Shown: positions 57,569 through 64,000 of the stretch, piece by piece | Layout: every line of letters starts with the position of its first letter | Numbering within the stretch: position 1 is the first letter of the stretch | From: Pseudomonadota bacterium | GTDB taxonomy: Bacteria; Pseudomonadota; Alphaproteobacteria; UBA1280; RI-95 | Direction of reading: 5' to 3' | DNA: 64,000 nt | NCBI GenBank assembly: GCA_016125375.1 | Contig: WGLU01000005.1 | Coordinates: forward strand, 1-64,000 | Notes under the pieces: generated by a model | Told to the model about the DNA's origin: nothing | What the model saw: the letters and a program-made list of their open reading frames with translations, nothing else | The model's database searches: none | Position numbers and translations under genes: made by a program

Positions 57569-57775
57569 TTAGGCCAGACGGATGTTCACCGCGCTGGTAC
57601 GGCCGCGGTTCTCTTCCAGATCGTACTGAACGGCTTGGCCGTCATCCAGACGGTCCAGACCTGCTTTTTGCAGGGCGGAGATGTGAACGAACACATCGTT
57701 ACCACCTTCAGCAGGCTGAATGAAACCGAAACCTTTGGTGGTGTTGAACCACTTAACTTTGCCAGAAAAACTCAT
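57569..57775 (-). CDS. Cold shock protein
   Basis: GKVKWFNTTKGFGFIQPAEGGNDVFVHISALQKAG. Confidence 0.95.
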   Translation of the reverse strand: MSFSGKVKWFNTTKGFGFIQPAEGGNDVFVHISALQKAGLDRLDDGQAVQYDLEENRGRTSAVNIRLA

Positions 57776-57991
57776 GTATTTAATCCAATTACCTTAAATT
57801 AGTGTGCCCCGTTACCGAAGCGGCGTTTTGCGCTTGACGAAGACGATCTACTCAAGTGCTGAATAGATTTATGTTCATTCCCAATCTAAATGCAAGGGAA
57901 ATTGCGTGCGCATCTAAAAATAATTTACCATAAAACAGGTGTGGTCATGTGCAAGGCACTGAAAAATATCATAAACAAGCTTAAATGACAA

Positions 57992-58013
57992 AAGGCACCC
58001 CGAAGGGTGCCTT
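57992..58013. terminator. Terminator
   Basis: aaggcaccc-cgaa-gggtgcctt. Confidence 0.8.
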
Positions 58014-58030
58014 GAACGCTTGTCTGCCCT

Positions 58031-58354
58031 TTAGAAGGCAGGTTGGAACGGAACACGCTCCGCCGTGCCCCATTTGGTGGGCTCGGCTTGCAGGTCGGGC
58101 TTGCTGCCCACTGCAACGGGGAACTCGTGCACGGTGCCACTGGCATCCGCAACCGCGTAGATGACGTGCACCACCGCGCCCATGCCGTTGGCATGGTAGA
58201 TGGTCTCGGTCACCGTCGGCGTGGCGCCGGTCAGCAGCAGCATGCGGTAGAACGCTGCCATGGACGGGCCATTGGGGTCGCGGGTGCTGTCCTTGTGCAG
58301 GGTGTGCAGGCGGGACAGGGCATCGGTACTGACCGTGCGCAAAACGGTGTTCAT
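58031..58354 (-). CDS. Hypothetical protein
   Basis: 107 aa ORF, SD aggag, CT-rich leader. Confidence 0.65.
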   Translation of the reverse strand: MNTVLRTVSTDALSRLHTLHKDSTRDPNGPSMAAFYRMLLLTGATPTVTETIYHANGMGAVVHVIYAVADASGTVHEFPVAVGSKPDLQAEPTKWGTAERVPFQPAF

Positions 58355-58410
58355 AGAGGAACTCCTGTAGAAATCGTAAAAAGGGAGGGAAGGTACTGTG
58401 AACAGTAGGC

Positions 58411-58442
58411 ATTAAATAGGGGCTGACACGTGAGCACGTCAA
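58411..58442 (-). promoter_or_regulatory. Candidate promoter of the 58354 gene
   Basis: Minus strand TTGACG-18 nt-TATTTAAT. Confidence 0.5.
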
Positions 58443-58468
58443 CCCCCATTCTTGTTCTTGCTTCTATC

Positions 58469-58930
58469 TTACGGTTCGCCCGTATTGCTGCCAAAGTTAC
58501 ACAGCATCTGGCCCGGAAGGGCCGGATTCGGCTCCCACGTGCCGCCGTACAGGGTGCAACTGTTCTGGGCGGACATCTGTGTTACGGGTCGGCAATACCC
58601 GCTGCTGCAGGTCACCGTCGGCTGAGGACTTTCCTGCCCTGCGGCACAGTCCATCGTCTGCCCTTTCTCGGCGAACATCGCTTTAAGACCTTCAGCCGAG
58701 GTGGTATTCACCGCAAACCAGCAGCTGCCGCAAGTATTTTGTACCAACGTGCAGTCAGCATCTGTTGCGCACGTCTGCTGGGCATCGCTCAACGCGACGT
58801 TCGGATTCACCCGGGATTGTGTTGTCGTCCAGTCGCCGCACACCCACGGGTGCACGCTCGGCGTCGCCACGGGCTCAAATGCCTGCGCCGTCAGCGGCAG
58901 AATCAGGGGGATAAAAAGGGCAGTACGCAT
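58469..58930 (-). CDS. Secreted cysteine-rich protein
   Basis: Signal MRTALFIPLILPLTAQA; about 11 Cys (CATDADCTLVQNTCGSCW...). Confidence 0.7.
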   Translation of the reverse strand: MRTALFIPLILPLTAQAFEPVATPSVHPWVCGDWTTTQSRVNPNVALSDAQQTCATDADCTLVQNTCGSCWFAVNTTSAEGLKAMFAEKGQTMDCAAGQESPQPTVTCSSGYCRPVTQMSAQNSCTLYGGTWEPNPALPGQMLCNFGSNTGEP

Positions 58931-58948
58931 GGGACAAACTCCAAAAGT

Positions 58949-58974
58949 TAAGACCGTGCATGGGCACGGTCTTA
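58949..58974. terminator. Terminator hairpin
   Basis: taagaccgtgc-atgg-gcacggtctta. Confidence 0.75.
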
Positions 58975-59003
58975 AGTATAGGGTAAGGTCGCGTGCCCTG
59001 CAA

Positions 59004-60152
59004 TCAGCACCCCAACTGGCGGCTGATGACAATACGCTGCACTTCGGAGGTGCCTTCGCCGATTTGCAGAATGCGCTGGTCGCGCCAGAAGCGCTCCACA
59101 TCGTACTCTTTCATCAGGCCATAGCCGCCGTGGATCTGGATGGCGGCATCGGTCACGCGGCCGGCCACCTCGGTGCAGTAGAGCTTGGCCATCGCGGCCT
59201 CTTTGGTGTAGGGCAGGCCGGCGTCGCGCATTTTGGCAGCGTGGTACAGGAACACGCGGGCGTGCTCGATTTCTGTCGCCATATCCGCGAGCTTGAAGGA
59301 GATGCCTTGGAACTTGCTAATCGCCTGGCCGAATTGCTTGCGCTCTTTGGCGTAGGCCAGTGCCAGCTCAAACGCCCCTTGTGCGGCGCCCAAGCCCATA
59401 GCGGCAATGCCCAGACGGCCATAGTCCAGCGCGGTCAGCATCTGGCGGGAACCGCCACCAATCTCGCCGACAATGGCATCATCTTTTACTTCTACGTTGT
59501 CAAAATACACTTCCGCCGTGTCGGACGCGCGCCACATCAGTTTATGCTTCATGGGCTTGACGGTCAGACCCGGTGTGCCTTTTTCCACAATAAAGCAGGT
59601 CAGCTCGGGCTGCCCGTCTTTACGGGTGCCGGTGCGGGCTTGTACGGTCAGGCCGCCGGAGAGCTCGTTCGCGACGTTGGTAATAAAAATCTTGGCGCCG
59701 TTAATCACCCAGCCGCTATTGGTTTTGGTGGCAGTAGTCTCGGTGCTGCGGCTGTCGGATCCGGCATTCGGCTCGGTCAGGCCAAAGCCCCACAGCATTT
59801 CGCCCGTGCACATTTTGGGCAGGTATTTCTGCTTCTGCTCTTCGGTGCCGAACAGGTAAATGGGTCCTATACCGATGGAGTTGTGCGCGGTGATGGTTGC
59901 ACCTTGCGAGCCATCCACGCGGGAGACTTCTTCCATCGCAATCACGTAAGACAGGGCGTCCATGCCGTGGCCGCCATATTTAGGGTCGATGGTCATGCCG
60001 AACAGACCCATCTCGCCCATTTTTTTGGTCAGTTCTGGTGAGAACTTTTCTTCTTCGTCCAACTGGCGGGCAACGGGCTTGATTTCACCTTCCGCAAACT
60101 TGCGGATGGCATCGCGGATCATTTTATGTTCTTCGTTCAAAAAGGTGTCCAT
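59004..60152 (-). CDS. Acyl-CoA dehydrogenase
   Basis: WGFGLTEPNAGSDSRSTET; QIHGGYGLMKEYDVERFWRDQRILQIGEGTSEVQRIVISRQL. Confidence 0.95.
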   Translation of the reverse strand: MDTFLNEEHKMIRDAIRKFAEGEIKPVARQLDEEEKFSPELTKKMGEMGLFGMTIDPKYGGHGMDALSYVIAMEEVSRVDGSQGATITAHNSIGIGPIYLFGTEEQKQKYLPKMCTGEMLWGFGLTEPNAGSDSRSTETTATKTNSGWVINGAKIFITNVANELSGGLTVQARTGTRKDGQPELTCFIVEKGTPGLTVKPMKHKLMWRASDTAEVYFDNVEVKDDAIVGEIGGGSRQMLTALDYGRLGIAAMGLGAAQGAFELALAYAKERKQFGQAISKFQGISFKLADMATEIEHARVFLYHAAKMRDAGLPYTKEAAMAKLYCTEVAGRVTDAAIQIHGGYGLMKEYDVERFWRDQRILQIGEGTSEVQRIVISRQLGC

Positions 60153-60175
60153 GGGGCTTTCCTTTCTTTGCGGGG

Positions 60176-63100
60176 TTAAGCACTTTTGCTCGTAATGTTC
60201 ACTTTTACGCTGCCTTTGGGGGCTGCGGGGTGACGGAAGGTTTCCAGCAGGATTTGCTCGCGTTGTTTGGCACGCAGGAGGTGTTTTTCCTTCACGTGGC
60301 CATAGCCGCGAATATGCTCGGGGATACTGGCCAGCTCAACCGCAACAGCGTGGTTGGCAGGGCTAAGCTCAGCGCAGACCTCGGCCACCATGGCCATGTA
60401 GTCTTTAATCAGCTTGCGCTCGGTTTTACGCTCTTCCGTGTAACCGAAAACATCCAGCGGCGTACCGCGCAGGAGCTTGAGCTTGGCCAGAATGCCGAAC
60501 GTTTTCAGCATCCACGGGCCGAAGGTCATTTTCTTCAGGTGGCCTTCCTCGTCTTTGGCGGCCAGCAGGGGCGGTGCCATGTGGAAGGTAAGGCTGTACT
60601 TGCCTTCAAACTGGGCGTTCAGTTTTTTGAGGAAATCGCCGTTGGTGTACAGGCGGGCAACTTCGTACTCGTCTTTATACGCCATCAGTTTGAACGCGTA
60701 GCGGGCGACGGCCTCGGTCAGTGCGGTGGTGCCTGTGTCCATGGCTTTGGCTTCTACCGTGCGGACGTGCTCGACCACCTTGGCATACTCGGCAGCATAG
60801 GCGCTGTTCTGGTAAGCGCTCAGGTAGCGCATCCGTTTTTCCAGCATCTCGTCCAGCGTGGCGGAAATCGGCTCACCGGCTTCTTCCAGCGCGTGCAGCG
60901 TCGGGCGGACGGCAGCCTCCACGGCCTTAATGTCGTGCGCGGCAAGGCGACCCCAGTTAAAGGCCATTTTATTGTCGTTAATGGCAACGCCGTTGAGCTC
61001 GACCGCGCGCATCAGCGCTTCCAGCGAGAGGGGCACCAGACCTTTTTGCCAGGCGTAGCCCAGCACAAACATGTTGGTGGCAATGGCGTCGCCCATCAGC
61101 GTTGTGGCCAGCGTTGTGGCGTTCACAAAGTTGGCGTCTTTCCCCAGCGTGTCGGCAAGCTCTTTAACAATGGCCTGCTCGTGGAAATCCACATCCGGGT
61201 TCAGCGTAAAACCGGCGGTGGGGCTGATGTGGCTGTTGATGACCGCTTTGGTACGGCTTGCGGCGATTTTAGACAGCGCAGCGGCGTTGTCGGCCACCAC
61301 AATGTCGCAGCCGAGCAGCACGTCGGTGGCGGCGGTGTCGATGCGGACGGCGTGAATATCCGCCGGCGTTGGTGCCAGCTTGATGTGGCTCATGACTGAG
61401 CCGTTCTTTTGCGCCAGACCTGTCTGGTCGAGGACGGTGACGCCTTTACCTTCAAGGTGGGCGGCCATGCCGACAATCGCGCCGATGGTAATAACACCTG
61501 TGCCGCCAATGCCGGTGACCAGCATGTTGTAGGCACCTTGCAACTGCGGGATGCTTGGCGCGGGCAAGTGGGCGAAGGTGGCATCGGTTGCTTCCGAGCC
61601 GGCTTGCGACGAGCGGATTTTACCGCCATGGACTGTGACAAAGCTGGGGCAGAAGCCCTTGAGGCATGACATGTCCTTGTTGCAACTGGATTGGTTAACT
61701 TGCCGTTTTCTGCCGTATTCTGTTTCTAATGGCTCGACGGACACGCAGTTGGACTGCACGGAGCAGTCGCCGCAGCCTTCGCACACGGCGTCGTTGATGA
61801 AGGCGCGTTTTGGTGGGTCAACCAATTGATTTCTTTTGCGTTTTCGGCGTTTTTCGGCGGCGCACATCTGGTCGTAGATGATGACGGAAACGCCCGGCGT
61901 GTCGCGCAGTTGCTTTTGCACGGTTTCCATATCGTCGCGGTGGTGGAAAGTCGTGCCTTTGGCAAAAGCCTTGCGATCCGGGTACTTGTTCGGCTCGTCG
62001 CTGACCACGGTAATGGTCTTGACACCTTCTGCTGCCAGTTCTTGACTGATCTGTTCGACGGTGAGGTTACCTTCCACCGGTTGGCCGCCGGTCATGGCAA
62101 CGGCGTCGTTATAGAGGATCTTGTAGGTGATGTTCACCTTGGCAGCCACGGCCTGACGGATGGCCAGGAAGCCGCTGTGATAGTAGGTACCATCGCCGAG
62201 GTTGGAGAAGACGTGCGGCTCGTCCGTAAACGGCGCGTGGCCAACCCAGTTGACGCCTTCGCCGCCCATGTGTGTGATGATTTGCGAGTTGCGATCCATC
62301 CACTGCACCATGTAGTGGCAGCCGATACCGGCAACTGCGCGGCTGCCTTCCGGCACCTTGGTGGAGGTGTTGTGTGGGCAGCCAGAACAGTAGTAGGGCA
62401 GGCGGACGACTTTGTCCGCGTGTTTTTTGAGTTCCTGCTCGCGTTTTTCCACCAGTTTGAGGCGGTTTTGGGCTTCTTTGTCGGTTGCGGTCTTGCCGAG
62501 GCGGGCAACCAGCGCGCGGGCAATCTGCGTGGGGGTGAGCTCGCCGTAAGCGGGGAATTGCTCGGCGCCTGCATCGTCACGCTTGCCGGTGATTTTGGGC
62601 AGCTTGCCGTCCATGCCGTAGAGCACGTCTTTGAGCTGGCTCTCAATCAGGTCGCGTTTTTCTTCGACCACCAGGATCTCGCTCAGGCCTTGGGCGAAGG
62701 CGCGCGCGCCCTGTGGCTCCAGCGGCCAGACCATGCCGACTTTATAAAGGCGGATGCCGAGTTGCTTGGCGGCTTTCTCGTCGATGCCGAGGTCATCGAA
62801 CGCTTGCAACACGTCGCTGTATGACTTGCCCGTGGTGATAATCCCGAAGGTTGCCTTGGGTGTGTCGTAAACCGTGCGGTCAATTTTATTGGCGCGGGCA
62901 AAGGCCAGCGCCGCCTCGATTTTAGGATAGAGGCGTTTTTCCTGTACCTGCGGGGGGTCGGGCATGCGGATGTGCAGGCCGCCCTCTGGCATCTGAAAAT
63001 CTTTGGGGGTAACGGTTTTGATGCGGTCGATGTCAATTTCCACGCTGGCGGAGCTTTCCACCACTTCGGTCACGCACTTCATGCCGACCCAGCACCCGGC

Positions 63101-63694
63101 GTAGCGGCTCATTTCCCAGCCCAGAACACCGTAGTCCAGGTATTCCTGCAGGTCTGCAGGGTGCAGGACGGGAATCATGGCAGCCATCATGCTCTGGTCG
63201 CTCTGGTGGCCGAGGGTGGAGGACACGCAGCCGTGGTCATCGCCCATAACGGCCAGTACGCCGCCGTTTTTGCTGCTGCCGGCAGCGTTGGCGTGGCGCA
63301 GTACGTCCATCGAGCGGTCAACGCCCGGGCCTTTGCCGTACCACATGCCAAAAACGCCGTCGTAACGCGCGCCGGCATACAGGTCGGTCTGCTGGCTGCC
63401 CCAAACGGCGGTGGCGCCCAGATCCTCGTTAATGCCGGGGGTAAAGGTGATGTGGTTATTCTTCAGGTGTTTTTTTGCCGACCAGAGCTGCTGATCCAGC
63501 CGCGCCAGCGGCGAACCGCGGTAACCGGATACGAAACCTGCTGTGTTCAGTCCTTTTGCCGTATCGCGCTCGCGCATCAGTAACGGCAGGCGGACAAGGG
63601 CCTGTGTGCCGGTAATGAAAATACGGCCCTTGGTCAGGGTGTATTTATCATCCAGCGTGGCGTTCAGCAGGTGTTTCGGGGCGTTCTTGGCCAT
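60176..63694 (-). CDS. Fused indolepyruvate:ferredoxin oxidoreductase family protein
   Basis: 1172 aa; GFVSGYRGSPLARLDQQLW; CSGCPHNTSTKVPEGSRAVAGIGCHYM; CEGCGDCSVQSNC; C-terminal TGIGGTGVITIG gamma domain. Confidence 0.93.
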   Translation of the reverse strand: MAKNAPKHLLNATLDDKYTLTKGRIFITGTQALVRLPLLMRERDTAKGLNTAGFVSGYRGSPLARLDQQLWSAKKHLKNNHITFTPGINEDLGATAVWGSQQTDLYAGARYDGVFGMWYGKGPGVDRSMDVLRHANAAGSSKNGGVLAVMGDDHGCVSSTLGHQSDQSMMAAMIPVLHPADLQEYLDYGVLGWEMSRYAGCWVGMKCVTEVVESSASVEIDIDRIKTVTPKDFQMPEGGLHIRMPDPPQVQEKRLYPKIEAALAFARANKIDRTVYDTPKATFGIITTGKSYSDVLQAFDDLGIDEKAAKQLGIRLYKVGMVWPLEPQGARAFAQGLSEILVVEEKRDLIESQLKDVLYGMDGKLPKITGKRDDAGAEQFPAYGELTPTQIARALVARLGKTATDKEAQNRLKLVEKREQELKKHADKVVRLPYYCSGCPHNTSTKVPEGSRAVAGIGCHYMVQWMDRNSQIITHMGGEGVNWVGHAPFTDEPHVFSNLGDGTYYHSGFLAIRQAVAAKVNITYKILYNDAVAMTGGQPVEGNLTVEQISQELAAEGVKTITVVSDEPNKYPDRKAFAKGTTFHHRDDMETVQKQLRDTPGVSVIIYDQMCAAEKRRKRKRNQLVDPPKRAFINDAVCEGCGDCSVQSNCVSVEPLETEYGRKRQVNQSSCNKDMSCLKGFCPSFVTVHGGKIRSSQAGSEATDATFAHLPAPSIPQLQGAYNMLVTGIGGTGVITIGAIVGMAAHLEGKGVTVLDQTGLAQKNGSVMSHIKLAPTPADIHAVRIDTAATDVLLGCDIVVADNAAALSKIAASRTKAVINSHISPTAGFTLNPDVDFHEQAIVKELADTLGKDANFVNATTLATTLMGDAIATNMFVLGYAWQKGLVPLSLEALMRAVELNGVAINDNKMAFNWGRLAAHDIKAVEAAVRPTLHALEEAGEPISATLDEMLEKRMRYLSAYQNSAYAAEYAKVVEHVRTVEAKAMDTGTTALTEAVARYAFKLMAYKDEYEVARLYTNGDFLKKLNAQFEGKYSLTFHMAPPLLAAKDEEGHLKKMTFGPWMLKTFGILAKLKLLRGTPLDVFGYTEERKTERKLIKDYMAMVAEVCAELSPANHAVAVELASIPEHIRGYGHVKEKHLLRAKQREQILLETFRHPAAPKGSVKVNITSKSA

Positions 63695-63862
63695 GACAGC
63701 CTCCTTAATCAAGGTCTTTTTTGCCCCCTAGATATACCCGAAAGTTCGGCACTTTCAAAACACTCTCCATGCTGCGGTGCGTTATGGGGGGATGGATGCT
63801 TGTCCACCTGCGCCGGATAGGGTATACGGAACAAACAATTATGCAAAATACAGGAGAGAGGC

Positions 63863-64000
63863 ATGGCCGCCCAAAGGAACAGTTCCAAAAAGGTTATTTT
63901 TGCCGCACTGGCAGGTAACCTGCTGATTGCCGTCACCAAGTTTGGCGCTGCTTTTGCGACAGGGAGCTCGGCCATGCTGAGCGAGGCTATCCACTCGCTG
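63863..64000 (+). CDS. Cation diffusion facilitator family transporter, 3' truncated by window edge
   Basis: [46 protein letters not shown]. Confidence 0.85.
   Translation, partial: MAAQRNSSKKVIFAALAGNLLIAVTKFGAAFATGSSAMLSEAIHSL

Noticed and set aside
58701-60041. 446 aa plus-strand ORF opposite the acyl-CoA dehydrogenase
   Set aside because: Antisense shadow; sense strand has full acyl-CoA dehydrogenase signatures.
60230-61399. 389 aa plus-strand ORF opposite the oxidoreductase
   Set aside because: Antisense shadow of a strongly supported gene.
1-64000. CRISPR array, IS element, prophage or tRNA-associated island
   Set aside because: No regularly spaced repeats, transposase, integrase, phage structural genes or tRNA cloverleaf were recognised; a tRNAscan/minced run would be needed to exclude small ones.

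Overview
This 64 kb window is bacterial chromosomal DNA, alphaproteobacterium-like by gene content (inference). It is densely coding on both strands. I found no rRNA, tRNA, CRISPR array, insertion sequence or prophage by eye. Recognisable content: M23 peptidase, AI-2E transporter, TVGYGD K+ channel with duplicated regulatory domains, MnmD-type methyltransferase, RNase D, orphan ParA, Na/Pi symporter + UspA, CdsA, Cu P-type ATPase, DUF481 porin-like protein, ECF sigma + NrsF-like anti-sigma, orphan VirB11-like ATPase, RimK/RimB pair, MaiA/Fah, class III nucleotide cyclase, alkaline-ceramidase-like protein, methylcitrate genes (PrpB/C/D) with thiolase and acyl-CoA dehydrogenases, NadD, CspA, a fused indolepyruvate:ferredoxin oxidoreductase, and a partial CDF transporter. 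Best candidates for something undescribed: (1) scattered monocistronic units sharing a sigma70-like promoter, a pyrimidine-rich 5' leader and their own terminator; (2) a tandem pair of secreted proteins resembling transglutaminase-like (LapG/BTLCP) peptidases that lack the catalytic Cys and His; (3) two ORFs interrupted by in-frame UAG codons; (4) a K+ channel whose cytoplasmic region is a clear internal duplication. All family calls come from reading motifs in the translated ORFs; no database search was run.
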